A stretch of DNA of 64,000 nt, taken from assembly GCA_003254925.1 (NCBI GenBank), contig QANZ01001843.1, positions 38,616 to 102,615 of the forward strand, in the 5' to 3' direction. The position numbers were made by a program, and so were the translations under genes. The stretch comes from Chamaecrista fasciculata. Taxonomy: Eukaryota; Streptophyta; Magnoliopsida; Fabales; Fabaceae. The stretch's first letter is position 1, and each line of letters starts with the position of its first letter. Shown here in pieces: positions 38,101-51,453 of this stretch. The notes beneath the pieces are model-generated. The model was given only the letters and a program-made list of their open reading frames with translations. It ran no database searches and was not told where the DNA came from.

Positions 38101-39480
38101 CTTTTATTCTTTGTGTTTCTTAATTGATGATTCTTTGCCTTTTGCCCTTTTTCCTTTTTTATTTTTATAAAAAACAATGAAAAAAAGGTGACCAGTGTCT
38201 CGCTTGTGTGTGGGGAAAGGAAACTCGGGGGATTTGGTTTGCCATAAAAAGAAAGAAGAAAACAAAAAAAAGCAGCTCCTCGATTAATTGGCTTTTTCAC
38301 ATATGATGACACATATATATCCAGTATCCACCGACTGCGGCTAAAGGCAAGCTAGCCAGCCAGCTTGCCAATTCGCTCGTTCGCTCATATATAATATGGT
38401 CGGTTTCATTTCATTACAAAAATGATTCGTCTCTCTCACCATTCTTTGATTTCTTTCCATTCAACTCTCATCATACTCATATTGCCTTCCATTCTATTCC
38501 AATATATTTTTTCATTTTTAAATCCCAATAAAGTATAAACCCCTGCTTCCCATATTCTTTTTGCATCTATATATACTTTTTTTTCGTGTAACGGACGATA
38601 TACATATTTTATTCCATAAGGAATAACTACTACTCTTACTCTCCATGCATGTGCTATAATATCATTCTTCTCTCTTTTGAATCAATCACTTTCTCATCTA
38701 GCTTTCGTGTTTTATTTTTTCTATCAATTTAATGAATATTGAAATTAATTAATTAACAACGTCGCTAGTCAAAAAGATAAGGTTACTGTTCATGCAATTA
38801 TATATATTAAGAAATTGTTAATGTATATTTGTTTTGGGCCAATTGGCATATATGCAATATATAAAGTTGGGTGACTGCAAGAAAAGTGAAATTAATTAGG
38901 GGAAAGAGGAAAATGAAGTGGGTGAATTAATATATATAGAATTAGGAAGAAATGCAGGAGAGGAGAGGGAGAGGGAGAGGGATGGAGAAAAGAGGAAAAG
39001 AATATATATGGAAAGAGAATGAAATAAATGAAGATGATTAGGGTTAAGTAACGGAGTTAGAATGTGGTGAGTAAGAAGATTAAATTGAAGAGGCGTTAAA
39101 TTAATTGTACGTATGAAGTGAAAGCGTCGACCACGGCACCTCCCTCATGGTCATGCATTTAATGCTCCCGCCATATGTAGTCCGTACCAGTGAGTGTCAC
39201 CTGCTATTGCCGGTCATCACACACACACACTAGTGGTTAATGTGTTGCTTTGCTTCCGAAGCCTATAGCCTAAAGCCTAAAAACCTTAGCCTTCTTCATT
39301 GGTTTACTCTCCATCTCTATCCTCATTCCACATCCATCCACTCACCCTTTCGCCTTTCTCTTTCTCTTTCTTTCTAAACCCAAAACCACATTCTCTTTCT
39401 CTCTCTCCCACCTCACCTATATACCAGATCAGCCCTATCTTTCTCTATCGATCTCTTGCTTGAGGCATGAAGAAGGAGGA
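33046..39480. other. Long intergenic stretch with microsatellites, no gene seen
   Basis: About 6.4 kb of AT-rich DNA with many TATATA runs, including (TA)n at 35150-35175 and 35789-35812. An (AC)n(GT)n palindrome at 37323-37361 could form a hairpin. No protein family is recognised on either strand. Pyrimidine-rich, leader-like sequence precedes the WRKY start from about 39240. The upstream part may hold long-range regulatory sequence for the flanking transcription-factor genes; that is inference only. Confidence 0.5.
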
Positions 39481-39535
39481 TTAATTGGATGATCATATTC
39501 TTGGGCATTTGAGATACATCCATTCGTTCATATAT

Positions 39536-40882
39536 ATGGAGAAGAGAGAGATGAAGATGATGATGGGGATGGGAGTGATGAAGAAGGAGCAGGATGAGGA
39601 AGGAAATGAAGGATCGTGTTCATTTGGAGCTTATGATTCGAATTCAAACAAATATTGTAGTTCGCTGTCGAGTGTATTTGATTTGGATGAAGAAGTGGAA
39701 AAGAGCTCTCTAGGGTTTATGGATTTACTGGAGTTGAGTCCTGTGCACCTTGATTATTTAAATTTACCCACCAAAGAATCTGCTGCCGAACAGCCTCCTC
39801 CCACTACTCCTAACTCTTCCTCCATTTCATCCGCTTCCAGTGACGCCGAGCCCACCTCTAAAACTCAACTTCACCAAAACACCGCCAAACAGTACGTGGG
39901 TTTTCTAGCTTTTTCTATATATTCTCTCCTCCATCACTTTTTCCCTTTATTTTCCTTTCTTGTTTTTCTCATTTTAATTAGTTTCTGAAGGAAGCAGAAG
40001 AACTAGTTCAGTTTCTTCTCTTTTTAGTATCTTTGATTTTGATTCAATTTTTTTTTAAAACAAAGAATGCATGATGATGGGAATTAATTGGGATAGAGAA
40101 TTTAGGGCGGTGTAGTTACGTGTGGTTTTTGTGAATATATTCGTTATTAAAATATAATTAGGAAATTAATAATTAAGAGGGAGTGTGTGAATTTGGTTTA
40201 CTATGATATAATGTTAGTTAATTAGCTAGGGACATTATATTATTATTGTTATTGTTATTGTTATGAATATATATGTGATGGTTGGTAATTAAGGTTGAAG
40301 GCAAAGAAGACGAAGCAGAAGAAACAGAGAGAAGCAAGATTCGCGTTCATGACGAAAAGCGAGGTGGATCATCTGGAGGATGGCTACAGATGGCGCAAGT
40401 ACGGCCAAAAAGCTGTCAAACACAGCCCCTTCCCCAGGTCACCTCCCTTCTCTTTTGTTTATTTTTTTAAAAAGTTAATTTGAAATTGATGTTGCTTATT
40501 GTATATATATATATTGTTCACTTGAATATATAAATATAGGAGCTATTATCGTTGCACCAGTGCGTCGTGTAATGTGAAGAAACGAGTGGAACGATCCTTC
40601 AGTGATCCAACAGTCGTAGTAACAACCTACGAGGGGCAACACACACATCCAAGCCCACTCATCCCTCGATCATCTTCATTGGCATTGCCTGCTACTACAT
40701 CTTTGTCCACGTCATCACCAGCTGCTGCACCTAATAACACATTCTCATTCCCTCGCTTTGATCATCATTCAGCTTCTTCCACTACTCCTCCAGACCCACC
40801 TCCACCTTACTGCAATCTAAGCCTAAGGGACCATGGCCTTCTCCAAGATATCATTCCTTCTCACATGTTGAAACAAGAATAG
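39536..40882 (+). CDS. WRKY23: Group IIc WRKY transcription factor (WRKY23/68-like)
   Basis: Three exons: 39536-39891, 40294-40437 and 40540-40882, giving 280 residues. The WRKY domain has WRKYGQK at residues 152-158 and a C-X4-C-X23-H-X-H zinc site (CTSASC...HTH), which defines group II; the flanking [20 protein letters not shown] is that of group IIc. The intron that splits the codon for the Arg of PFPR is the conserved WRKY-domain intron. An N-terminal [12 protein letters not shown] resembles the SLGFMELL motif of WRKY23. It should bind W-box DNA in the nucleus. The usual VKNSPFPR reads VKHSPFPR here (His162). The start is the ATG at 39536; the frame is open upstream without another ATG. 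WRKY23 versus WRKY68 cannot be decided from this sequence alone. Confidence 0.9.
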
Positions 40883-41308
40883 ACAACCTCCTAATTAGTC
40901 ACCATCATCTATCATCACTCTATTTCATTTTAATCTTTTCTATATACATATATCTAATTAACTACTTCATTATATATATATGTCATTTCTTTGCAATGAT
41001 ATGATTCACATTTATATATAGCTAGCTAGCTAGCGAGACTTCATTAGATCCATATATGTATGACCATAACTGCAATATTATTATATATGTAGAACCCACT
41101 TATTACAGTTTTGCACATATATATATATATATCCCCCGGCCCCCCTCTAGTACTGTATTGTATGCTGTAACATGGATTCTTAACCAATCCATCCAGAGAC
41201 TACTCTAGTACTTACTTCTGCTTCTGTTTCTCTGCAATCAATTAATAATATATATATATATATATTAATTAATTAATTATTGTATTTTGAATTTATTATT
41301 AAAAAGCA

Positions 41309-41348
<40 letters not shown>

Positions 41349-43204
41349 GAAAGTTTTGGCAGGCGGGGTTGGGGAAATGGGAATGATAACAAAACAACAA
41401 AATACAGTAAATAAGGGTTAGTGTCCTCATTGAATCTTCTGACTCCTCCTTTGTCTTGTATTCTTGTTTGTTTTTGTGGGAGGAATGTACATCCATATCA
41501 CTGGGGGTACAGCAGTAAAGATTGTTAGGTTTAGGTTATTGGCGCGGGAACAATCGGTATGGAACCTTTCTTGCTCTGCTTTGTTTTGTCCCGGAATCCA
41601 CACTCAACTCTTTCTGGCAAAATCTTCCCTTTCATTTGCAGGACGTGATGGTGAAAGTCGTGTCCCTATATGGCCATAGGGGTTATTTTTAGCAAGAGCA
41701 ATTCAACCACTCCCAATCCACTTCCAGCTTCTTCAGTAAATGCCACTCTTTATCCTACACGCTATATGCAATTCATTAATGAACCCACTGTGAGAACCAA
41801 GGACTAGGACTCTCCTCTCTCACTCACAATATCAATATGGGCACCCACCCGTATTACACAGATCACTAACCCAATTTGAAATTAATAATATATATATACA
41901 CACAGCACTAATATAATATATTAGCATATATAGAGGAGTGGTTTTGGATTCTACGATGGAATGGATCTTGATAAAGACACCTTTTAGCTTTTATTTAAGA
42001 CGACTCCAGAATAGCTCATGTCACGTTCTTTAATTTCTTATGTTGCGATCCATTGAGCAGGTGAGACTGTCATCGTATAAGAATAATTGAAGTAAAGTTA
42101 AGTTGACAGGATAGGATAGATGGGCATAGGCCAACTCATAATTATGAAAGGCTAAGCTTACATACGTACAATACGCTTCCATTACCATCAATATTCAATA
42201 TTCAATAACCCATTTGGAATTGGATGATGGGCATGGGGCCCTGATAATTCCAATTTAGATATGGACGCTTTCTTTAACCTCTCCTAACAGAAATTACATT
42301 GCACCCGACTCGCTTCAATTCTTCACTTTTACTCCATCTACATTTACAAATACCCAATCCCCAACTCTCCTTTAATTTCTCTTCTTTTACTCTCACTTTC
42401 TATTCATTCCAATATGCTTTCAAATTAGTAATTACCTTTCACGTTTCTACGCTTCTCATGAAACTGCAATCACCATCACCATCTACCAGACATTCACAAC
42501 CATTATTACCCAAAAACCCTTACACTCCAACAGAAATTACTAATTCGTGTTCATTTTACAAGAAACTCACATTTCTCAACAACCTTTCTTCCTTTACTTG
42601 TAGTTTTTTTTAGTGTCAATAGCAAATCATGCGTCTTGTTGAGGTGATTTCGTGTGTACACGAGTAATAAAGTATTTCAAGCCTTTATATACAATTTCTT
42701 CTCGGTTCTTAAAGAAAGGCACAGTCAACTATTTGACTGTAGATAGCTCCGTGGGCAAAAGAATACGAACAAAATATCAAAATCTCAAACACTGCTAGAA
42801 ATACAACAAATCCCAGACATTACAAAATAGGAATACATATGCAAAACCCTCCACCGCTAAAATGGTCAAATCTACAGCAACTAAAAGAAGATCTCCCAAT
42901 AATAATTGTGATTTCGGGTTTCAGTACTACCTGTTTCCTGTACTCCATCGACTATATATATATAGGAAGCGACTGAATTTTTACTTCCAAAAAATTAGAA
43001 GCTAACTGCCCTAAGGTAACTGACGCAGTTTACTTACACTTCGAGAAAATTTTACAAGATGCAAAAGCTTAGTACCCCCATGAAATTCTTAAACCCAAAG
43101 GAGACCCGCTTTTAATTCCACCAGAAAATTCATGGGCGGGTAGATTTCTAAGCTAGAATTATCGATGATATGAACATCAGATTGTGTAGAAGATTGTTTG
43201 ATAC
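40883..43204. other. Intergenic stretch between convergent WRKY and FCA-like genes
   Basis: The 3' flanks of two convergent genes. It contains TA-rich and (AG)n runs (about 41304-41345) and GCTAGC repeats (about 41022-41033). There is no supported gene. The part next to 43204 is probably 3' untranslated sequence of the minus-strand FCA-like gene. Confidence 0.5.
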
Positions 43205-43328
43205 CTGCAACCAAAGAAGAGACAACATACGTTGCCCCTCATTACAACATAGATAACTAATTTTTCTATGGCATATATTCGATGAAAAAAAACACCTAGG
43301 CAGACAATTGAAAATTTACCTGTAGTCT

Positions 43329-46300
43329 TTAAGCAACAAGTTCGCAGGGAGATAAGTCCATCTGTGAATGATGTTCTTCCTGTTCTGGCTGCTTTTGAGA
43401 GTCACTCTCGTGCAAGGCATATTCCTCTGGCTTCTCCCACTGCAGCAACATTCAGAGCAACCATCACATAACTGCCTCAAAGAAGTTAAAAATAGATTGT
43501 AGGAACTAGACCAAAAGGGAGAAACATTACCTTGCTTTCACAAGTGACACAATTGTAGTAGTATTTATGACCATCAGGGCAAGTGTGTTCACTCCAGTCA
43601 CACTCTGGATAAACTTCTTCTTCTTCAGGACTCTCAGGCATATCTGGTGAGGTACTGCCAGCAATAGTAGAAGGTTGGCTACTTGTCTGGGGAGTCTACA
43701 AGGTAAAACATAAAATAAAACTAAGAATTCTGATCCAGGCTGGCCAAATAAAAATGACGCTAAACCAAACTGAACTAGTATCGCCTCAAATAAGTCTAGT
43801 CGGAGGGAGTTAAAATCTCAACACAACATCAATATGAATAGCATGTTCAATAGTTTTTCATCAATGAACTACAGTATATTCCAACCAACCAAATTAAGGT
43901 CCTCAATAGTTACAAGCCATTATATAAAAAAAGAAAAATTTAAAGAAACCAGTCCTGAATACATGAAGCTCAAGATTTTACAGAAGCACTGCTGAATGGA
44001 ACATGTTTAGAATGCTCTAGACTTAAAAATCCTATAAAGCCCAAACAATTTTTTTAGAAAAACTTCAAGGAGAAACAATAAACGAAATTTGAAGGAATTA
44101 AAAGAATATTGACTGATAGCTAACATATTCAAGAGTAAAATAACAAATAACATCACATCAACATATTTAAGAGATAATATCACCTCAACATATGTAAGAG
44201 ATAATATAACCTACATATTTAAGGGACAATATCACCTCAGAAGCTCAGCTATGTTGGCTTACCTCATCGATAACTAAATATACTACAAAGCCAGGACAAA
44301 TACCTGAAAGAAAAGGCTTCTGAATAATGATTGATTGCTGAATTACCTGCTAGCCACTAACCTGTGAACTTAGAAGCTCCATATTTTGAGATGATGAATC
44401 TGCTGGATGTGACTGTCTGTGAACCTCAGTAACAACTGGTTGAGAAGACAACTTTTGAGCTTGAATTGGCTGCAAGGGCATTGACGCCAATTGTGAATTT
44501 GCTTGTTGGGGAGGAAATGGTTGTTGCACCACATTAGTAGCAGGCTCCCAGTTTTGCATATGAGGAGCAACTTGTGGGTGTGGAATTGTGGGATGATGTG
44601 GGGGCATGGACAGATTACTCCCTGCCATTGAATCACCAAAGTTTGGCAATGGCCTGTTACAATTCATTAAGCAGAAGTTTAATTTCATTAAACATGATTT
44701 CCTCCATAAAAAAAAATTATTTCCAAAAGAAGAGAAAAAAAAACTGTAAATTGGAAGATGAAGAAACAAAACCAACCAAACAACTGGTTCTTGAGAGCAC
44801 GGACCAAATGCGTTCCCAGGAACATGGTTAACCCTACAGATCGTCATACAATACAGAGGAAATAAGATTATAAATCCAATGCATGCAAATTTCTCCATTG
44901 AAAAAATTGCAGACATGCATTCTATAACTGAAATTTAAACTAGAAGATCCTGATTCCTGAGGGGAGCATATGTACATAAGGCAACCAGGTAAACTCATCA
45001 CCATGATAAAACAAAATTCAGATAAAATATGTTTTCGATAATACCCTTTTAGCATACTAAGACAATTACCACCCAACCAAATAAATGAAGTTGCTTGATT
45101 AGAAACACTCCCAACCCCACCCAAAAACAGAAACAACAAGAAAGTTGCAATTTACCAAAAGCTTATCAACTTATGGGGCACCAATCCATCAGTAAACAAA
45201 AATTATCAACTGAGAGTTGTAAAAGAAATTAAAGGGCTCAGAAAACAGAACCTAGCCTCTCCAGTCTTAGGTTTCTTAGGCTCCGCAAAACGAACAATTA
45301 ATGGATGGTCACAACCCTAATTAAGAAGATTAAGTGCCCTTCGTAAGTGTTCGTCGAGTAATGTATAGGTATACATATATTGGATGAAACCCATCGAGTA
45401 ATATATATCAATAGAACAAATGAGCTTTACCCTCATTGTGAATGTATTGTGCAGCCCTTTGATTGCTGCCAATGCCATTTCTATATTTGAAAATTTGACA
45501 AAACAAAATCCTTGAAATTCAAAAAAGACATCCAAGTGACAAATGGTTAGGCAAAAGGGGAAATATGAATAATAACTTGATGTAGTAAGACAGAACAATA
45601 AAAAGTGAAATAAAATATTAAAGGGCTAAAAGTCAAATAACCAAAAAGACCAATCGCGGATTATTCATGAGGCATGGCATGTTCATCTAGCTCTCCCTCT
45701 CTAAAAACACTTTGTTTCTATTTTTACAGGAGAGGCAAGTTCCGAAAATGCCAATAGCTTAGCTATACTTTTATTTCAATGTGTGTGATTCTTAAAGGGA
45801 AAAGTCAACTGTGAGAGACCTGAATGAAAAAGAAGCCGTTCTCAGCCTCATTATAGCTCCAACATCACATGATATCCAACCTTCCATGCCAACTTATTAG
45901 AGAGAAGAATGAAATGAAGACAAAAGACAAATATGTACAAATGTGTACATAGATATAGACTTCGGCAGCATGACATCCCACTTTATCTCATCTAGTTGTA
46001 GTAAAAATATTGGGGAAAATGACTAGACTACATCTGTTAATATATTGAAAACTTCCTACAACATATATAAGTATATGAAAAAAATTACATAAGAAAAACA
46101 TCAACTAACCACGATTTTGTGCAATGAAGATATCCTCCATATGTCCATAAGGGGAAAATATCTGTGAATATAATACAAAATCAGAATCACAAAATGGAGC
46201 CCAAGAGATAACACACCCCTGCATCTCAGTGGATTGTAAAAGGATATTCTACAGTCAAATCAAAACAGATAGCTAGCAGATTAAAGAATAAACTTATCAT

Positions 46301-49300
46301 AGAAAAGAAAATTTCCATCTAAAAAGTAATGAGCAATAGGCAACAAACATTTTTAGCTAGCTATATCCGCATAACATTATGAACAGCTTCCATATGGTGC
46401 CCAGTATTTGTATGTTCATATTTAATACTAATTTGATAAAAAAGAGACATTTGAACTCCATCAAATGCCTAGTCATCCATGGAGGTGGATGTAAATGCAT
46501 TAAAAAATAAACACGTTCTGAAGTAGAAGAAAACATTTGAATATGGGCATTAGCATGAAAAAGACACTAAAGTCACTTGTGTTTAGATTATGACATATTT
46601 AAAGATTTGGCAGATGTGGATGGTGAGACATACTTCTTCAATATCCTTTCTTGAAGCTTCTTTGTTGATGTTACCAACGAACACCTTGTCCGCGACCCCT
46701 GTGAAATACATCAAAATAAAGGACAATAAGAAGTGAACCTAAATATATATATATAAGGAATAGAGAAGGAGGGAAAAACAAATATTGACAATATTATATT
46801 CAGATCATCAATATGGATTTAATAGGTTGTAGGCTGTCTTGAGGAAAATGAAGAAGCTTGCCTTCCAAAGAAGTCTTTTTATCCATGTTTTGGGAGACCC
46901 CTCTAATCCCTGTCAAAAGAATAAAACAAAATCAAACAAACTTAACAGAAAGAGCCATGATGCTTTAACTACTTATTTCTCACAAGAGAAGCCCTACGGT
47001 ATCATGCGTGATGTTGATAACATTCATTAACCTCTTCGCTTCTTTTATTTCAAAGAAAAGTATGGGAACTTTTTCTATAATTTTTTCTTTTATCTCCTGT
47101 GTATGTGTTTCATCAATAAAAGTTAAAATTTGAAAAGTTTGCTATGAACTTTTGAAAGTTTTTAATCAGGGCTAATTTCTTGAATCAATATGAAATGCCT
47201 TATCTCACTTTAAATCCAATATTCATAATTAGACTTTAAATTGCTTGTGACATGACTACAACTTAAGGTCATTGTCCTTTTTAATGGAAGATATGCATGC
47301 ATATTTGATTTCCAGAATAGAAAGATACTCAGCATACTCAATAGTAATCAAGAAAACTCAAACATGCTTCATTACTTATGATAGAGAGTAGTATCAGAAT
47401 TTTTTCACTAAAAACTGTTCATTTCTCCTTTTTTTAGCTTCACTATTTTAAAGAATAGAGAAGGATGGAAAGACAAATATTGACAATAATATTTTCAGAT
47501 AGATTCATCAATATGGATATAATTGGCTGTAGGTGGTCTTGAGAAAAAGAGAAGAAGCTTGCCTTCCAACGGAATTTTTTTATCCATGTTTTTGGAGACC
47601 CCTCTAATCCCTGTCAAAAGAATTAAAACAAAATCAAACAAACTTAAACAGAAAGAGCCATGGTGCTTTAACTAATTTCTCACTGGAGAAGCCCTACTGT
47701 ATCCTGTGAGATGTTGATAATATTTCTCATTACTTTTTGTACAATTGTTTCTTGTATCTCCTATGTATGTGTTTCATCAATAAACTTCAAATTTGAACAT
47801 TTTGCTATGTACTTTTGAAAGTTTCAAATCAGGCTCATATTTTTGAAGAATCAATATGAAGTGCCTTATCTCACTTTAAATCCCAAATTCATTACAAGAC
47901 TTAAATTGCTTGTGGTGTGACTACAACTTAAGTTCATCTTCCTTTTTTACTGGAAAAGATATGCATGCATATTTGGTTTCCAGAGAAGAAAGACGCTCAG
48001 TATACTCAATAGTAATCAATGAAAGACGCTCAGTATACTCAATAGTAATCAATGAAAATCCGAACAAGCTTAATTACTTATGATGAAGAGTAGTATCTGA
48101 ATATCTGCAGTAAAAACTGTTTATTTCTCCCTTTCTAGTTTCACTCTTGATACATTTGGTTTGGCCATAGTGAAGAAAACGATCCCCATCAATCAGCACG
48201 TATCAGTGACAGTAAGTATAGCAACTTGACAATATTTCGCATAGGTCGGTGAGAACAAGTCAAAATGCAAAGTTGGGCCAAAAAAAAAGTCAAAATGCCA
48301 AGTTTAGAAAGAAAGGAAGATGGCAAGTCAATGGACGAGGTCTAGCAGACCAAAATGAAAGCACTTTCAATGATTTTGTCATGGTTCCAAGAATCTTATT
48401 AACCTAAGCTAGGAGTCCACAACTATCCTGAGGTATGGATGGAAAGTAAGTAGTCAGTAGTCACACACTCCAGATCAACTCATAAAAAGTAATTATAATA
48501 GAAGGTGTACAAACTGCAAAGTACTATATTCCATAAAAATAACCAAAATAAATGGAGACAACATTTGGCAGGTGTATCTGAAAATTGTTGCTATTATTCA
48601 AATTAGAAGTCAAACCTGACTCAAACATATTAATATAGTATTAGAAGAATAAGTTCAAAAGAAGAAAATTATAAAAGAGTTACCAAGCCGTTCACGTTCT
48701 CGGTCAGCAAATCTGACAACGATTGGATATGATTCCTTCGAAAAGTAAATCAGTCAAACAATGAAAATGTATTTAATTTAATATAACAAGGGGCAGAAGT
48801 AAAGGGTTAATGTAATTTATTCAAGAGAAAATTTTTACGCACCCCAGCAAACGTGTACTGATTGCTTAAAGCTTTGATAGCCCTGTCAGCTTCATCTAAT
48901 GTTGCATATTTCACAAAACAGCTTCCTGCATAAGTTAAACAAAAATTGGACTAAATACCATGCAACATATATTAAATGGAGCACGAGGTTAAACTCATGA
49001 CTCCTCAAAGCCCCTTAGAAAACCAAAATATTAAACTAGATATGCGGATGCATTAGATATACAGAAAATAGCAAAACCAACACCTTGTCGTTCGCCTGTT
49101 CTCTTATCCCTCAAAAGAACAACTTCAACAACAGTTCCATGTGCTTCAAACACGGGGCGGATCTGATTTAAACAAACCAAATATATATACAACAGTGAAA
49201 CATTATCAAAGGTAATAGCTATAGCAGAACCAAACAAAATAAGGAAGAAAATAACAAAAACTATAGAGTTATGCATTCTTCTTAAAGAAGCATGATTCAA

Positions 49301-51178
49301 TTTATAAAATAAATGAAAAGCCCCTAAAACTCGTGCAGGAGAAGCATAACAATGGACTAATTTGACACTAATACGTTACAAGAAAGGCCCCTAAAACTCA
49401 TCAGTGGTCAAGGAATAAAACACTTCGTATTTGGATAAAAACATTTACAATTAGGCTTAATGTGCCAACAAGCATCAAACAGACTAAATCACATTTGCTG
49501 GAATTCTTATATACTGGCATTTCTTTTATTAGAATTTTGAACTAGATGTATAACGATAATTTGATTCATGTTCGTTGCACAAGATCAATATCTTAGGAAA
49601 GGAAATAGAATGACCATCTCTGTTCCAGAGTTTGGTTACATTAACATAAAGAATAAAATGAATCCTCTCCCAATCATTTTTGCATACGGTGCATGTAACT
49701 GTCATTGTAATCAATATTAGAGCTCAAATATAATAAAAAGGAAACAGAAAAATTAATTAGATTTCAGACTAGCTTGCCATAAATCACCCACACATCCTCT
49801 TGGAAGGACCACTAATGCCAGTCTATGCAAAATAAAGGCCTGGAATGGAATTGACATTCCAAGTTTTTTACCACACCAAACATGGGATTTTTTTTAAAAA
49901 AAAAATTGATAAAACACAGGAATGGCCATTCCAGGGACTACAGACAGAAACGGAATCACCATCCTTGTGTGCCAAGATATTCCTATATTCATAATTTCAT
50001 ATGTAATAAGCATATGATTTCTGCAAGAAAGAGACTTACATCAGCTTCTGTTGATGTTCTTGGAACTGGGGCAATATAAAGTTTCACATTATATGAACCA
50101 TCAACTTGATCTGGCAATAACAAGAGATTTGAGTTTAATGATGCAGACAAACTTGCCTATAAATATGTAATTCATTCAAGAAACTAACAGTATTTTCCCA
50201 AGAAGAAGAGCAAGAACCACACAAAACTGAGCGTGCCCTTATTGGAGCCAAGAATGTAAAATTGTATGTGCAATTCAAAATCATAATCACCTGATAGGAA
50301 TGCAATTATACAAAAACGAAAACAAAACCTTTTACTCAGATAGTGATCAATGAAAATCACATCAGACCTAACACACAAAAGACTATATTGATTATCCACT
50401 CTGTATTGTTATCATCATTTTATAATACTAGAGTGAGGCGGTGAAATCACAATGGAACCCAGTAGCAATAACATAATAATGTCACTGGGTGGGTACCTTG
50501 TATCAGATTAGACTCTAACCGATTCTATAAGTGAAGTTAGAGTAAGAGCAAGAGAATGGGATTGTTATATATATATGTATAAAAAACACCAGCTGATGCC
50601 AGCAACCCAAGAAACCATACCGCAAGGTACAAAAGTTGTTACAACAGACAGCAATTTAAAACCGCATTGAGTGATTCCTGGTTTCCATTCTTCACTTGGC
50701 CCAAACTTCCGAAATAGTCAGAGGAATAATAATTAATCAAACTCGTACCTGGAGAAGGTCCTTGGTTAGAGTGATGCCAGCCTCGTTTCCGGGCAGAACG
50801 AGGCATAGGCATAGGCATAGGCATAGGCATGGGATGGTTAAAACCAAATCCACAGTCGCCATTGGTAGAGGGAGGAGGTGCAGGTGCTACGGGAGCGAAC
50901 GAATTGTTGGAATCGCCGTTCATATGGGGGAAGTGGTTAAAATGTTGATCATGGTTTGCAAAGCCATTAGGAGGAGGGATAGGCATAGGAGGAGGAAGAT
51001 GGTGGTAAGTGAAGTTAGCGGAGTGGAGGTTATCGTGGCCGTTGGGCGGTTGAAAGCTGCAAGGATTGAAAAACTGTTCATGAGGAAGAGGATGTATTGG
51101 GTGACTGTGAGAGTGAGGGTGAGGGGGGAGGCCGTTTCCGGCGACTCTTTGATCGGGGAGGTTAATATGATTCTCCAG
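43329..51178 (-). CDS. FCA-like RNA-binding protein (two RRMs and a WW domain), probable CUG start
   Basis: Thirteen exons on the minus strand: 51178-50749, 50110-50040, 49162-49084, 48925-48843, 48735-48684, 46698-46634, 46161-46110, 45510-45431, 45316-45252, 44833-44777, 44653-44362, 43695-43531 and 43439-43329. Phases agree at every junction, giving 533 codons. Domains: a His/Pro-rich N terminus with a Met-Pro run; RRM1 from about 152 (VKLYIAPVPRT, SCFVKYAT); RRM2 (DKVFVGNINKEASRKDIEE, RGFCFVKFSN); a Gln/Pro-rich linker; and a WW domain at about 473-503 (ECDWSEHTCPDGHKYYYN...WEKPEE). FCA controls flowering time through alternative polyadenylation and antisense RNA processing. The short tail after WW fits the shorter FCA-like paralogue better than FCA itself. 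No in-frame AUG exists before codon 65 (50986). I place the start at CTG 51178-51176 (AAACTGG context), which is an inference. The terminal exon continues to 43321, and a 3'-UTR intron (43205-43320) is likely. Confidence 0.88.
46758..48147. repeat. Tandem duplication of about 695 bp inside an FCA-like intron
   Basis: The roughly 2-kb intron between the RRM1 and RRM2 exons holds two diverged copies of one unit: 46758-47452 and 47453 to about 48147. Each begins GAATAGAGAAGG and contains CTTGCCTTCCAA, ATCCATGTTTT and GACCCCTCTAATCCCTGTC. The second copy has a further 33-bp tandem repeat (GAAAGACGCTCAGTATACTC...) at about 47988-48055. No protein is encoded. Confidence 0.85.
50803..50832 (-). repeat. 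Hexanucleotide repeat coding Met-Pro
   Basis: GGCATA/GGCATG units in the first exon of the FCA-like gene encode a Met-Pro run on the minus strand. The array is likely length-variable. Confidence 0.8.
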
Positions 51179-51453
51179 TTTTGCAGACTGTGAAGCACAC
51201 ACACAAAACACTTCTTCACCCGGTAGATGATGATGGAATGATTCGTTGCTGAAGAGAAACAAACCAAGAGTGAAGTAACGAGCTTTGGCTTGTGCGGTGC
51301 TTGGATTTGACTATACTGAAAAAGGGTTCAGACTTCACACTCCAAATTTTCCCAGGAATTGCAATCTGGACTACGCAGATTTACATTAAAACTTCTAGTA
51401 AGTTTGCCTTTGGATATATATTAAAAGTTGTTTAATATTTATATTTTATCTTA
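51179..51453 (-). promoter_or_regulatory. 5' leader and proximal promoter of the FCA-like gene
   Basis: The coding frame stays open upstream of the proposed CUG until a TAG at about 51316-51318, without any ATG. TTTGTTTCTCTTCAG (ending near 51254) looks like a good 3' splice site, so an upstream untranslated or start-containing exon is possible. I could not find one. Confidence 0.4.

Noticed and set aside
42299-42613. 104-codon plus-strand frame between WRKY and FCA-like
   Set aside because: It does not begin with ATG, is rich in Ser/Phe/Leu from pyrimidine-rich DNA, and has no recognisable domain.
43329-51178. Orthologue of FCA itself
   Set aside because: The RRM and WW order fits, but the tail after the WW domain is only about 30 residues and the linker is short. 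Full FCA is near 750 residues, so the shorter FCA-like paralogue is more likely.
50696-51193. 165-codon Arg/Val-rich frame on the plus strand
   Set aside because: It is the antisense shadow of the first FCA-like exon; the minus-strand frame continues through spliced exons into RRMs.
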